Numbered from the stretch's first letter, positions 47,290-55,938 are shown. The stretch is 64,000 bases of DNA from Acidovorax sp. FJL06 (GCF_003852545.1 NZ_QAJR01000030.1:102072-166071), one strand, 5' to 3'. Notes: a model not told the origin generated them from the sequence alone. Numbers and translations: made by a program.

Positions 47290-47400
47290 GCGAAGGTCGT
47301 CTTGGTTAAGAATGGGGAGCCCCTGCCAGAGGGATAGGCGGGGCCGTGGGCCAAAGTTACGTCCTGCAGGGTGCTTTGGCGCGGCGTGCAGGTGAATCCG

Positions 47401-47421
47401 TTATTAACCTGAAGTTAACAG
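47401..47421 (-). promoter_or_regulatory. LysR-type operator upstream of the tartrate-dehydrogenase-like gene
   Basis: TTATTAAC-CTGAA-GTTAACAG is an imperfect palindrome, 18 of 20 bases identical to the perfect one at 52235-52255. It lies 112 bp upstream of the dehydrogenase ATG, close to the 104-bp distance seen for the ttd operon. The remainder of 47290-47597 holds no gene. Confidence 0.65.
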
Positions 47422-47597
47422 TGAAGGCGGGTGATCCGCCCACATGCCGGGATGGACCCCTTGCCAGGCAGGACGGGCGCGCGCTGCTTCCCATGGCGAT
47501 TTTTTGATCTGGGCCGGGGCGCCGGGGGCCACCTGCGGTTAGGGTGTGGTGGTCCCCTCCGTCTGCCGCATGCGCTTGTCGCATGCCGCTTCTGCCC

Positions 47598-48206
47598 ATG
47601 ACACTGAAACCCACCACGTGCTTTTCTTTCCTGCTGTGCCTGTTCGCGGCGCTGGCCGGGGCGGGCGGCGCCGCGCGGGCGGCCGAGCCATCGGCCTTTG
47701 CCGACTGGTCGCTGTCGGCCAATGGCGCCTATGTGCTCGACCTGCGCGCCGGCCTGGCTTGGCCGCGCTGTGTGGAGGGCATGCAATGGAGCGGCACAAC
47801 CTGCACCGGCAAGCCCCTGCTGCTGGACCGCGCTGAGGCCACGGCCCTGGCCACCGACCGCTGGAAGGCCGAAGGCGTCGGCTGGCGCATCCCCCGTGCG
47901 GCCGAGCTGCAGCGGCTGCTGGACAAGTCCCTTTCGCCCCCCGGCCTCAATCCCCTGCTGTTCCCGGCCGCGCCGGGCCAGTGGCACTGGTCGGCCACCG
48001 CCAACGTGAGCGCGCCCAGCGTCAACCCCTACACCTACGGCAACATCGCGCACAGCCGCGCTGGTGACGGGGCCCGGCAGGCCGCCATCATCAACGGCTG
48101 GGCCGTGAACCTCTCCACTGGCGAGGCGCGGGGGGATGCAGCGCGGGCCAGCAAGCTGCCCGTGCGGCTGGTGCGGCCCATGCCGGTGGGTGGGGCCGCA
48201 AAGTAA
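47598..48206 (+). CDS. Exported DUF1566 (Lcl C-terminal) domain protein
   Basis: This is a 202-residue secreted protein with a signal peptide to about GAARAAE. The mature part has the DUF1566 pattern: VLDLRAGLAWPRCVEGMQW, a paired cysteine (CVEGMQWSGTTC), WRIPRAAELQRLLD (the characteristic WRLPT-like motif), WHWSATAN, and AWAVN-like C-terminus (NGWAVNLSTG). Such domains occur in outer-surface and adhesion-linked proteins of Gram-negatives. ATGs at 47544 and 47583 are also in frame, but the one at 47598 gives the best signal peptide. Confidence 0.75.
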   Translation: MTLKPTTCFSFLLCLFAALAGAGGAARAAEPSAFADWSLSANGAYVLDLRAGLAWPRCVEGMQWSGTTCTGKPLLLDRAEATALATDRWKAEGVGWRIPRAAELQRLLDKSLSPPGLNPLLFPAAPGQWHWSATANVSAPSVNPYTYGNIAHSRAGDGARQAAIINGWAVNLSTGEARGDAARASKLPVRLVRPMPVGGAAK

Positions 48207-48397
48207 TCGGACCTCGGTCATGGGCCACGGTTCGGCCCCCGCAGTGTTTGTGGGCGGCACTGAGCAAAGCAACGTCGATTGATCAACAATGGACCTGCCA
48301 ACGGCAAGGCCCTGCCATCTGGATGCGGTGGTTCCCGCCACATCCACCGCCGAACGCGGAACCTCCCTCCCCCCGCCACCCCCACCGAAAACCCCGC

Positions 48398-49537
48398 ATG
48401 AACCCCACCATCCCCACCACCGAGCTCCAGTTGCGCTCGCTTGTGCAGGCCGACGGCACTTTGCAAATCAGCCTGGAACCGGTGCCTGTGCCCACCCCAG
48501 GGCCCGACGAGGTATTGATCCAGGTGCAGGCCACGCCCATCAACCCATCGGACATCGGGCTGCTGCTCGGGCCCGCTGATCTGTCCACCGTGCAAGTCGC
48601 AGGCAGCCCGGACCGGCCGGTCGCCACCGCCCGCATCCCCGAACGCGCCATGCCCGGCATGGCGGCGCGCATCGGGCAGAGCATGCCCGTGGGCAACGAG
48701 GGCGCGGGGCTGGTGGTGGCTGCTGGTGCGTCAGCCGCAGCGCAGGCGCTGCTGGGCCGCACGGTGGCGGTGATTGGCGGCGCCATGTATGCGCAGTACC
48801 GCGCCATGCCCGCCGCGCAGTGCCTGGTGCTGCCGACCGGCACCACCGCGGCAGAAGGTGCGTCGTGCTTTGTCAACCCGCTGACGGCACTGGGCATGGT
48901 CGAAACCATGAAGCGCGAGGGCCACACCGCGCTGGTGCACACCGCTGCGGCCAGCAACCTGGGGCAGATGCTCAACAAGGTCTGCCAGAAAGACGGCATC
49001 GGCCTGGTCAACATCGTGCGCAAGCCCGAGCAGGCCGCACTGCTGCGCGGCATCGGTGCCCAGTATGTGTGCGACAGCAGCGCGCCCACCTTCATGGCCG
49101 AGCTGACCGATGCGCTGGCCGCCACCGGCGCCACCATCGCGTTTGACGCCACGGGCGGCGGCACGCTGGCCGGGCAGATCCTGCAGTGCATGGAAGCCGC
49201 CATCAACCGCAACGCCAAGGAATACAGCCGCTATGGCTCGGCCGTGCACAAGCAGGTCTATCTGTACGGCCACCTGGACACCCGCCCCACCGAAATTCAG
49301 CGCACTTTTGGCATGGCCTGGGGCGTGGGGGGCTGGCTGCTGTTCCCGTTTCTGGTCAAGATCGGCGACGCTGCCACCCAGGCGCTGCGCGAGCGGGTGG
49401 CCGCCGAACTCAAGACCACGTTTGCCAGCCACTATGCGCGCACGGTGTCGTTGGCGGGGGCCCTGAGCGCGGAATCCATCGCGTTTTACGGACCGCGCAA
49501 CACGGGGGGCAAGGTGTTGATGGATCCGTCGATGTGA
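48398..49537 (+). CDS. MDR-superfamily oxidoreductase (zinc-free)
   Basis: This is a 379-residue alcohol dehydrogenase-like protein. GroES-like residues 1-150 include TPGPDEVLIQVQATPINPSD and VGNEGAGLVVAAG. The Rossmann half has LVHTAAASNLGQMLNKVCQ near 190 and IAFDATGGGTLAGQIL near 255. The catalytic-zinc cysteine is replaced by the INPSD sequence and the structural-zinc cysteines are absent. An insertion of about 30 residues sits between INPSD and VGNEGAG. It stands alone and convergent with ttdB. Substrate unknown. Confidence 0.83.
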   Translation: MNPTIPTTELQLRSLVQADGTLQISLEPVPVPTPGPDEVLIQVQATPINPSDIGLLLGPADLSTVQVAGSPDRPVATARIPERAMPGMAARIGQSMPVGNEGAGLVVAAGASAAAQALLGRTVAVIGGAMYAQYRAMPAAQCLVLPTGTTAAEGASCFVNPLTALGMVETMKREGHTALVHTAAASNLGQMLNKVCQKDGIGLVNIVRKPEQAALLRGIGAQYVCDSSAPTFMAELTDALAATGATIAFDATGGGTLAGQILQCMEAAINRNAKEYSRYGSAVHKQVYLYGHLDTRPTEIQRTFGMAWGVGGWLLFPFLVKIGDAATQALRERVAAELKTTFASHYARTVSLAGALSAESIAFYGPRNTGGKVLMDPSM

Positions 49538-49598
49538 TCCAGCGACCTGCCTGAGCGCAACCGGGTGCCGCGCGCGCCGCGCGGCTTGAGCGATGGAG

Positions 49599-50207
49599 CT
49601 ACTTGATGAACCGCACCTGTGCGTTGATGCGCTCCAGGATCGGTTTCTTCTTCGCATTGAAGACCGCCTTGTTCTCCTCGATCAGGTTCTTGCCCTTGGT
49701 GTCGATCGAGATGATGAGCGGGCCGAACTCCTTCACACGGTTGACCCACAGGGTCTCGGGCATGCCCAGGTCCTTCCACTCGGCGGCCTCGATCTTCTCG
49801 ACCTTGGTGGCGGCCAGCACGGCGCAGCCACCAGGGAAGATGGCGTGCACGGCCTTGTTTTCCACGCAGCCCTCTTGCGTCTCGGCGCCCATGCCGCCCT
49901 TGCCGACGATGAGCTTCACACCGGTCTGCCGGATGAACTCCTTCTCGAACTTTTCCATGCGCATGCTGGTGGTGGGGCCGATGGAGACCATCTCGTATTC
50001 GCCATCTTCCTTTTGCCGCACGATGGGCCCGGCGTGGAAGATCGCGCCGCCTTTCAGGTCCACCGGCAGCTCGCGGCCCAGCTCGATCAGGCGGCGGTGC
50101 GCCACGTCGCGGCAGGTGACGAGGGTGCCGCTCAGGTAGACCACGTCGCCGATGTTCAGCGCTTCCAGGTCTTCGTCTTGGATGGGGGTGGTGAGAATTT
50201 TTTTCAC
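49599..50207 (-). CDS. ttdB: L(+)-tartrate dehydratase beta subunit (TtdB)
   Basis: This 202-residue subunit of a class I hydro-lyase is almost the length of E. coli TtdB (201). From memory it reads closely along that protein: MKKILTTPI at the start, [56 protein letters not shown] and [15 protein letters not shown]. With TtdA it converts L-tartrate to oxaloacetate using a 4Fe-4S cluster. It overlaps ttdA by four bases. A two-subunit fumarase is the alternative, but subunit lengths and context favour tartrate. Confidence 0.9.
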   Translation of the reverse strand: MKKILTTPIQDEDLEALNIGDVVYLSGTLVTCRDVAHRRLIELGRELPVDLKGGAIFHAGPIVRQKEDGEYEMVSIGPTTSMRMEKFEKEFIRQTGVKLIVGKGGMGAETQEGCVENKAVHAIFPGGCAVLAATKVEKIEAAEWKDLGMPETLWVNRVKEFGPLIISIDTKGKNLIEENKAVFNAKKKPILERINAQVRFIK

Positions 50208-51103
50208 AGCGCGAATCCTTGGTGCGAGATGACTTCGTAAGACAGGTCGGCGTTGATGCGGACCTTGCCGCGGCGGTGCGCCCAGCAGCCGGTGGATACC
50301 GCCACGCCGATGGTGGAAGGGTGGCGGGCCGATGACTCGATGTTCACGCCCATCACGCTGGCATTGCCCGTGAGGCCCTGCGGCCCCAGGCCCAGCTCGT
50401 TCAGGCCCTCGGTCATCAGCTCTTCCATCAGCGCCGCGCTGTCATTGCTGTGGCGCGATGTGACGGGGCGCAGGATGGCCTTTTTCGACAGGCGTGCCGC
50501 CGTCTCGGCCGAGGTCGAGACCCCCACGCCCACCAGCAGCGGCGGGCAGGCGTTCACACCGCGCGAGGTGATCACGTCAAACACGAACTCGGCCACGCCT
50601 TCATAGCCCTGGCCTGGCATCAGCACCTTGGCCGCGCCCGGCAGCGTGCAGCCGCCGCCCGCCATGTAGACATCGATGGTCACGCTGTCGTCGCCGGGCA
50701 CGATCTCCCAGTCCAGCCACGGGATCTTGGTGCCGGTGTTGGTGCCGGTGTTCTTCTCGACAAAGGTCTCCACCGCGTTGTGGCGCAGCGGGCCGTCTTT
50801 GGTGGCGCCTGCGGTGGCACCCAGCAGGATGCCCTCCAGCTCGCCCAGCAGCGGAAAGTTGGCACCGGCGGTGAGGAAATACTGGATCACGCCGGTGTCC
50901 TGGCAACTGGGGCGATCCAGCTCGTCGGCCGCCTCCTGGTTCTGGCGCATCGATTCGTACACCTCCTTGGCGAGGAAGTTGACCTCCTTCTCGCGCAGCT
51001 CGCCGAGTTTTTCGGTCACGTCGGTGGGCAGGCGTTTGCCGATGTACGACGTGAACTTCGACATGAGGTGGGTCAGGTCTGCGACGGCAGCTTCTTTGTC
51101 CAT
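50204..51103 (-). CDS. ttdA: L(+)-tartrate dehydratase alpha subunit (TtdA)
   Basis: This 299-residue subunit (E. coli TtdA is 303) carries the iron-sulfur cluster. Candidate cluster cysteines are Cys67 in [12 protein letters not shown], one in [15 protein letters not shown] near 187, and one in [12 protein letters not shown] near 275. The KKAILRP and [23 protein letters not shown] segments are typical of fumarase/tartrate dehydratase alpha subunits. It lies 47 bp after the Bug receptor gene and overlaps ttdB, so receptor-ttdA-ttdB form one operon. Confidence 0.9.
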   Translation of the reverse strand: MDKEAAVADLTHLMSKFTSYIGKRLPTDVTEKLGELREKEVNFLAKEVYESMRQNQEAADELDRPSCQDTGVIQYFLTAGANFPLLGELEGILLGATAGATKDGPLRHNAVETFVEKNTGTNTGTKIPWLDWEIVPGDDSVTIDVYMAGGGCTLPGAAKVLMPGQGYEGVAEFVFDVITSRGVNACPPLLVGVGVSTSAETAARLSKKAILRPVTSRHSNDSAALMEELMTEGLNELGLGPQGLTGNASVMGVNIESSARHPSTIGVAVSTGCWAHRRGKVRINADLSYEVISHQGFAL

Positions 51104-51150
51104 GGGGCTCTCTCTCTTGTGGGCTGTGGGTTGGGGTGGGGTGCGGTCTG

Positions 51151-52131
51151 TCAGTCGAGCGTGACCTTGCCCACCTTGACCAGGTGCGCAAACTTCTCGG
51201 TCTCTTCCTTGATCTGGGCGGCCATCTCTTCGGGCCTGTTGCCGACGGGCTCGGCGCCGATGTCCAGCATCTGCTTCTTGAACTCGGGCGAGTGGACGAT
51301 CTTGACCACCTCGGCATTCAGTTGCGCCACCACGCCCTTGGGCGTGGCTGCTGGCGCCAGCAGCCCAAACCAGGTGCCGATGGCGATGTGGGGCACCCCC
51401 ATCTCCTGCAGCGTGGGCACGTTGGGCAGGGTGGACGAGCGCTTGGCCGTGGTCACCGCCAGGGCTTTCAGCTTGCCGTCCTTGATGAACGGGAGCACCG
51501 GCGTGATGGTGTCGAACGACATGTCGATCTGCCCGCCCAGTAGGTCGGTGGTCAGCGGGGCGCTGCCCTTGTAGGCCACGTGCAGCACCTTGGCACCGGT
51601 TTCCATCTGGAACTGTGTGCCGATCATGTGCTGCGCCGTGCCGTTGCCGTTGGAGCCGTAGGACAGCTTTTCGGGCGCAGCCTTGCCCGCGGCGATCAGA
51701 TCCTTCACGCTGCCATAGGGTGCCTTGGCGCTCACCACCAGCACGTTGGGCACCAGGGCCACGGTGCTGATGGGGGCGAAGTCTTTTTCAAAGCTGTACT
51801 GCAGGTTCTTGTAGACGCTGGGGGCCACCGTGTGGTGCACCGCCCCCATCAGCAGGGTGTGCCCGTCGGCCGGGGCCTTGGCTACCAGCAGCGCGCCCAG
51901 CGTGGCACCCGCGCCGGGTTTGTTGTCCACGATGACAGGCTTGCCCAGCGCGGTCGCCAGCTTGGTCGAGACAGCGCGCGCCAGCACATCGGTGGTGCCA
52001 CCGGCCGGGAAGGGCACGACGATGGTGAGGGTCTTGGTGGGCCAGGCGGGTGCCTGGGCCTGCGCCGAAGCCAGCTGCGCAAAGCCGCACAGTGCGGCGG
52101 CAAGAAGTCCTTGAGAACGTGGGGGTGCCAT
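51151..52131 (-). CDS. Bug family (TctC-like) receptor of the tartrate module, copy B
   Basis: This is a 326-residue periplasmic receptor, first gene of the ttd operon. The signal peptide ends LASAQA. Family motifs are VVPFPAGGTTDVLARAVSTKL, VIVDNKPGAGATLGALLV, YKGSAPLTTDLLGGQIDMSFDT and TTAKRSSTLPNVPTLQEMG. It is a close paralog of the receptor at 45057. No membrane subunits are adjacent; tctBA at 32 kb could serve. Position next to ttdAB makes tartrate, or a related C4 acid, the likely ligand. Confidence 0.9.
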   Translation of the reverse strand: MAPPRSQGLLAAALCGFAQLASAQAQAPAWPTKTLTIVVPFPAGGTTDVLARAVSTKLATALGKPVIVDNKPGAGATLGALLVAKAPADGHTLLMGAVHHTVAPSVYKNLQYSFEKDFAPISTVALVPNVLVVSAKAPYGSVKDLIAAGKAAPEKLSYGSNGNGTAQHMIGTQFQMETGAKVLHVAYKGSAPLTTDLLGGQIDMSFDTITPVLPFIKDGKLKALAVTTAKRSSTLPNVPTLQEMGVPHIAIGTWFGLLAPAATPKGVVAQLNAEVVKIVHSPEFKKQMLDIGAEPVGNRPEEMAAQIKEETEKFAHLVKVGKVTLD

Positions 52132-52234
52132 CTTTTTTGTCTCCGTGGGTTTGGAATTTCCGCAACCTCATGGTCTCGGATGGCTTGTAATTTAGGCGAT
52201 TGAAACTTTAAAATCAGGCCTGTTTTTCAATTGG

Positions 52235-52255
52235 TTATTAACCTGGAGTTAATAA
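52235..52255 (+). promoter_or_regulatory. Palindromic LysR-type operator in the divergent ttd/LysR promoter
   Basis: TTATTAAC-CTGGA-GTTAATAA is a perfect 8-bp inverted repeat with a 5-bp spacer and fits the T-N11-A pattern of LysR sites. It ends three bases before the LysR ATG, and its spacer contains GGAG, the only Shine-Dalgarno candidate for that gene. It lies 104 bp upstream of the ttd operon ATG. Autorepression plus activation of the divergent operon is the expected logic. Confidence 0.75.
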
Positions 52256-52258
52256 AAA

Positions 52259-53191
52259 ATGGCCCGACTCATCAGCCCCACCGACCTGGAGTTCTTCTTG
52301 GCGCTGGCCAACGCCTGCTCGGTGAGCCGAACCGCGCGCGAGCTGGGCATCACGCCGGCCGCCGTCAGCAAACACCTGGCGTTGATGGAGTCGCGCCTGG
52401 GCGTGCCGCTGTTCAACCGCACCACCCGCAGCATGAGCCTGACCCCCGAGGGCGACGTGTACCTGGGCCATGCGCGCAAGATCTTGGGCAGCATCGGCGA
52501 GATGGAAGACCAGCTGCTGGGCGCCACCGCATCGCCGCAGGGCCTGCTGCGCGTGAACGCCACCCTGGGCTTTGGCCGCAGCCACATTGCGCCACTGATC
52601 TCGGACTTTGTGCGCAAGTACCCGCAGGTGGACATCCAGCTGCAGCTGTCGGTCAACCCGCCGCCCAGCGGGGACGACGCCTATGACATCTGCTTTCGGT
52701 TCGGCAACCCGCCAGACAGCCGATCCATCGCCCGCCTGATCGCCGCCAACCGCCGCGTGGTGGTGGCATCGCCCGCGTACCTCAAGCGCCATGGCGAACC
52801 CAAGACGCCCGCCGACCTGGCCCGCCACAACTGCATCGGCATCCGCCAGGGCGACGAGGCCTATGGCCTGTGGCGGTTTGCCACGACCAAAGGCAAGGGC
52901 AAGAACAGCAGCAACAGCAAAACCGAATCCACCGAGAGCGTGAAGATCCGGGGCAACCTCACCACCAACGATGGCGGCATCGCCGTGAACTGGGCGCTCG
53001 ACGGCCACGGCATCCTGCTGCGCGCCGAGTGGGATGTGCAGAAATACCTGCAGTCGGGCCGGCTGGTGCAGCTACTGGCGCAATACAGCAGCCCGGACGC
53101 GGATATTTATGCGGTGTATGCGCAGCAGCACCGGACCTCGCTGCGGGTCAAGACGTTTCTGGATTTTGTGGTGGCGGCTTCGGGGGGGTGA
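52259..53191 (+). CDS. LysR-family regulator of the tartrate genes (TtdR-like)
   Basis: This is a 310-residue LysR protein. The winged helix reads LEFFLALANACSVSRTARELGITPAAVSKHLALMESRLGVPLF within residues 10-52, of the CrgA/DmlR-like subgroup. The effector domain contains GDDAYDICFRFGNPPDS and an unusual Lys/Ser/Asn-rich insert TTKGKGKNSSNSKTESTES near residues 203-221. It is divergent from the receptor-ttdAB operon. Its last 85 bases overlap the antisense reading of the truncated cassette gene. Confidence 0.9.
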   Translation: MARLISPTDLEFFLALANACSVSRTARELGITPAAVSKHLALMESRLGVPLFNRTTRSMSLTPEGDVYLGHARKILGSIGEMEDQLLGATASPQGLLRVNATLGFGRSHIAPLISDFVRKYPQVDIQLQLSVNPPPSGDDAYDICFRFGNPPDSRSIARLIAANRRVVVASPAYLKRHGEPKTPADLARHNCIGIRQGDEAYGLWRFATTKGKGKNSSNSKTESTESVKIRGNLTTNDGGIAVNWALDGHGILLRAEWDVQKYLQSGRLVQLLAQYSSPDADIYAVYAQQHRTSLRVKTFLDFVVAASGG

Positions 53192-53430
53192 GGGGGCGCT
53201 ATTTTTGCTGCGATGTCCTGACGTTCGGGCCAGCGTTGAAGCCCGACCTCCAGGACTTGTATCGCTTGCTGGGTTCTACCGTAGGCAAGGTACACCTCAG
53301 CCTCTTTGATCGGGTCTGGTTCACCATAACGCCTGATCCACCAGCGCTTGATAAACGGCCCCAAGACGAGGGTCGACAACAGGATTATTCCGACAAGCGC
53401 TGGAATCAACCAATTCAAAAATGCAACCAT
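53107..53430 (-). CDS. Truncated cassette gene: small membrane protein with a TPR-like segment
   Basis: From the ATG at 53430 about 76 codons are distinctive: a hydrophobic helix (residues 5-24, LNWLIPALVGIILLSTLVLG), a basic stop-transfer (KRWWIRR), then a TPR-like helix pair (KEAEVYLAYGRTQQAIQVLEVGLQRWPERQDIAAKI), like the C-terminal repeat of FimV. At about 53192 the frame enters the antisense of the LysR gene and continues to a chance stop, so the native 3' end is missing. It starts 18 bases after the GTTATAT end of the attC-like site, as a cassette gene should. Confidence 0.55.
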   Translation of the reverse strand: MVAFLNWLIPALVGIILLSTLVLGPFIKRWWIRRYGEPDPIKEAEVYLAYGRTQQAIQVLEVGLQRWPERQDIAAKIAPPHPPEAATTKSRNVLTRSEVRCCCAYTA

Positions 53431-53447
53431 CGTGTTCTGTGACCTAG

Positions 53448-53516
53448 ATATAACGTTTGACATGAGGGGCTCGACCCGGCTTGCCGGGGCGAGTCCTCTC
53501 GATGGAAGGGTTAGGC
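53448..53516 (-). other. attC-like recombination site
   Basis: On the minus strand the site begins GCCTAAC (53516-53510) and ends GTTATAT (53454-53448), matching the RYYYAAC and GTTRRRY cores with one mismatch. Between them are imperfectly complementary arms, CTCG-C-CCGGC and GCCGGG-T-CGAG around an AA loop (about 53468-53502), with extrahelical bases as in known attC sites. The stop codon TAA of the upstream gene lies inside the GCCTAAC core. Length 69 bp is normal for attC. Confidence 0.72.
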
Positions 53517-54299
53517 CCATGCATCGCGGAGGCTTCGATGGAAGACCTCATTTAGCTTGGATACCACCTCGCCACGCTGCGGTGCGGGCGGTCGAATGGA
53601 TTCAAGCCGCTCTAGCTCTGCCTCTATGAACGCATGGATGCTTCTTACAGGAGGTTCAAGCCCCATTTCAGGTGCGGCACGCTTGCGCGCAAGCAAGGCC
53701 TCGATATCTGCTACCAATAATTGATCGCCTTCAATCAGGTGGAGAAGCTTCTGGAACTCGATAGGGGCAGCACCTCCATAGCGCTCAAGCCAACGAACCG
53801 ATAGCAACGGCCGTAAGACATAAAAGTACTTCTTCAGGGGCACCAAGTCACCCTTCAGATAGCCGCGGAAGTTTGTCTTGGCCATGCTTCGATAGTGATG
53901 AACTCCACTCTCACACGAGTAGATGCTTGGCATCAGGCTTCGGACCTGAGCGGCGAACGACCCGTGCTCGGCGTAGATGATCGGCGACTGAATCCATTCG
54001 ATGAATGCTGGGTTGGACTTCCAAAATAGGCGAAGTGCCTTTCGAACATCCCATCCATTCAGATCGATGTCGTCAACGATCGGATATTCGATTACGTCGC
54101 GTTGTTCTTCAAGGCCTACTGACAGGTACCAATCTTGTGGATGTGCATAGATGAATCGAGCATCGAAATCACTGTTCGGTGACTCGAAACCCCAAGCGCG
54201 GCTCCCCGACTCCACCGCAAGGAGAACTCGAACACCGTGCTGCTCTTCGGCAGCGCGGATTCGACGAAGGATTTCAGTTTCTACGGCAGCGGGAATCAT
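53511..54299 (-). CDS. Cassette-borne nucleotidyltransferase-domain protein (COG3541-like)
   Basis: This 262-residue protein has an N-terminal polymerase-beta-type nucleotidyltransferase core: GSRAWGFESPNSDFDARFIY at residues 32-51 gives the GS...G...SDxD metal-binding signature, with another acidic pair in VDDIDLNGWDVRK near 75-87. The remainder (YFYVLRPLLSVRWLE, helical C-terminus) fits the COG3541 predicted nucleotidyltransferases. G+C content is visibly lower than in flanking genes. Two bases separate a GTTAGGC core from the ATG, and the stop codon is inside the attC-like site. An upstream extension of the frame (to 54722) runs through repeats and was rejected. Biological role unknown. 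Confidence 0.82.
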   Translation of the reverse strand: MIPAAVETEILRRIRAAEEQHGVRVLLAVESGSRAWGFESPNSDFDARFIYAHPQDWYLSVGLEEQRDVIEYPIVDDIDLNGWDVRKALRLFWKSNPAFIEWIQSPIIYAEHGSFAAQVRSLMPSIYSCESGVHHYRSMAKTNFRGYLKGDLVPLKKYFYVLRPLLSVRWLERYGGAAPIEFQKLLHLIEGDQLLVADIEALLARKRAAPEMGLEPPVRSIHAFIEAELERLESIRPPAPQRGEVVSKLNEVFHRSLRDAWA

Positions 54300-54301
54300 G
54301 G

Positions 54302-54308
54302 GCCTAAC
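54302..54308 (-). other. GTTAGGC core site at the 5' boundary of the cassette
   Basis: On the minus strand GTTAGGC is followed by CCATG, the start of the nucleotidyltransferase gene. The preceding GGTCTAAATTGC resembles the right end of an attC or attI site, but no matching RYYYAAC arm is found within about 200 bp, so the type cannot be decided. The region 54309-54600 contains no gene and no integrase fragment that I can recognise. Confidence 0.6.
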
Positions 54309-54601
54309 GCAATTTAGACCGAAAAACCTTCGGGATAAACTGGATCGTGCGGGATATTCTGGACACTGATTCCTCCTGAGCGTGGCTTGCAGCCTGGGTT
54401 TGCAGTCGCTGCGCTGTGTGAACATCCAGGTACAAAAAATCCGAGAAACCCGGCAGGTGTGCAACGAGCGGACTATAGCCCGCGAACCAGGCGAAACCTG
54501 GGCACCAGACGGGCAACCCCCAGGCTGGTGGCCTGTCTCAGCACCGTGCCCCACGCAATCCTTCCCATGCGACGGATTCGCGTTCGATCCTTCAAAAAGA
54601 A

Positions 54602-54661
54602 CCGTTCGGGCTGCGCTTGTCGAAGCCTCGCGCGGCGCTTCGACACGCTCAGCGTGAACGG
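54602..54661. repeat. REP-like palindrome, degenerate copy
   Basis: CCGTTCGGGCTGCGC...GCTTCGACACGCTCAGCG...AACGG is an imperfect version of the 60-bp palindrome at 12564-12623. It lies 28 bp beyond the GNAT stop codon. Confidence 0.7.
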
Positions 54662-54688
54662 CTTTCCATTTTTGAACGCTGATCCGTA

Positions 54689-55243
54689 TCACACCTTCTT
54701 GCAAAAAAACGTCGTCCCGCACAACGCTCCATCCGGCATCAGCGCGTAGTCCGGCACCACGCCCACGCGCTGCCAGCCCGCACGTTCATACAGCCGCTCG
54801 GCGTCGCCGCCGGTCACGGTGTCGAGTACCAGCACGGTTTTGTGTTCTTCACGCGCGGCATCGTCCACGGCGGCCATGAGTTGCTGGGCGATGCCCTGGC
54901 GGCGGGCGCGGCGGTGGACCAGCATCTTGGCCACGTCGGCGCGGTGGGGCTGGTTGTCGGGCATGGCGGTGATGAGCTGCACGGTGCCCACGATGGCGCC
55001 GCTGGCATCTTCGGCCACCAGCAGCACGCGTTCGTTGCGCGCCACGCCGTCCGCCACGCCGCGCCAGAAGGCCAGGGCCTTGTCGCGTGGCAGGGGGGTC
55101 ATGAAGCTGACCGAGGCGCCGCCGTGCACGCAGTCGATCAGCACATCGGCCAGCGCGCCCACGCGGGCAGCGGCGTCTTGGGGGCCCAGGCGGCGGATGG
55201 TGGCTGTGGACGATGGCTGGGCCTGTGTGTGGGCGGCGGTCAT
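54689..55243 (-). CDS. GNAT family N-acetyltransferase
   Basis: This is a 184-residue single GNAT domain. Motif A is VAKMLVHRRARRQGIAQQLMAAVDDAA near residues 107-133, preceded by IVGTVQLITAMPDNQPHRAD and followed by LVLDTVTGGDAERLYERAGWQRVGVVPDYAL. The pattern is that of the PhnO/bacterial resistance-type acetyltransferases, without a defined substrate. It overlaps the upstream regulator gene by four bases (ATGA), so the two are translated together; the regulator may control the acetyltransferase. Confidence 0.88.
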   Translation of the reverse strand: MTAAHTQAQPSSTATIRRLGPQDAAARVGALADVLIDCVHGGASVSFMTPLPRDKALAFWRGVADGVARNERVLLVAEDASGAIVGTVQLITAMPDNQPHRADVAKMLVHRRARRQGIAQQLMAAVDDAAREEHKTVLVLDTVTGGDAERLYERAGWQRVGVVPDYALMPDGALCGTTFFCKKV

Positions 55244-55938
55244 GGTTTTCTCCGGGCGGTGGGTGGAGTGGTGGTGGGGGCGGTCACGCGCGCAGGGGGC
55301 TGGCTGCGTGGGCCGAGTGGGCCGAGCGGTGCGGGCGGGGCGAATGGTGTGAATGCTGCAAAGGGCGCGACCGTGGCCAGCGCCACCAGGTAGCGCGCGG
55401 GCGCGGTGCCGGGGTTGTGGAACACGATGGGCTGGTTGAGCTGCATGGCCAGGCAGTCGCCTGCGGCCAGTGGCCAGAGGGTGTCGCCCACGGTCAGCTC
55501 CATGCGGCCTTCCAGCAGCCAGACCTGCTGGTGGATGTCGGCGCCCGGCACGGCCGAGTCCAGGGCCACGCGCTGGCCGGGAGGGAAGACCACCTCCACC
55601 AGCTGCAGCGGCGAGGGCGCGGGGGGCGAGAGGCGGCGGCGCACGTAGCCCGAGGCGGGGTCTTGCCACCGGGGCTGGTCGGCGGCGCGGATGTGGGGGG
55701 AGGGGGCCTGCATGCCCTCTCCGCCTTCGCTGCCGTCGTCAAAAAACGAGGCCAGCGCCACGCCCAGGCCGATTGCCAGCTTGTCGAGCACGGCGGCCGT
55801 GGGGCTGCTTTCGCCGCGTTCGATGAGCGAGATGTTGGAGCGGCTCACGCCGCTGCGTTCGGCCAGGGCGTCGAGCGAGTAGCCCCGGGCGCTGCGCAGT
55901 TCGCGCAGGCGCTGGGCGATGCGGTGGTGGATGTCCAT
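55240..55938 (-). CDS. XRE family regulator with C-terminal cupin domain
   Basis: This is a 232-residue regulator. The N-terminal Cro/C1-type HTH spans about residues 7-62 (RLRELRSARGYSLDALAERSGVSRSNISLIERGESSPTAAVL). The C-terminal cupin (about 105-190) has PGADIHQQVWLLEGRMELTVGD and GDCLAMQLNQPIVFHNPG, the two cupin motifs. This two-domain layout is common in repressors of small-molecule metabolism genes (SutR/PuuR-like). The last 25 residues are a Pro/Thr/Ala-rich tail. It shares ATGA with the GNAT gene. Confidence 0.9.
   Translation of the reverse strand: MDIHHRIAQRLRELRSARGYSLDALAERSGVSRSNISLIERGESSPTAAVLDKLAIGLGVALASFFDDGSEGGEGMQAPSPHIRAADQPRWQDPASGYVRRRLSPPAPSPLQLVEVVFPPGQRVALDSAVPGADIHQQVWLLEGRMELTVGDTLWPLAAGDCLAMQLNQPIVFHNPGTAPARYLVALATVAPFAAFTPFAPPAPLGPLGPRSQPPARVTAPTTTPPTARRKP

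Noticed and set aside
54309-54722. N-terminal extension of the nucleotidyltransferase, or an integrase fragment
   Set aside because: The in-frame upstream sequence runs through REP-like repeat and noncoding DNA, shows no family similarity, and the core site sits directly before the internal ATG.
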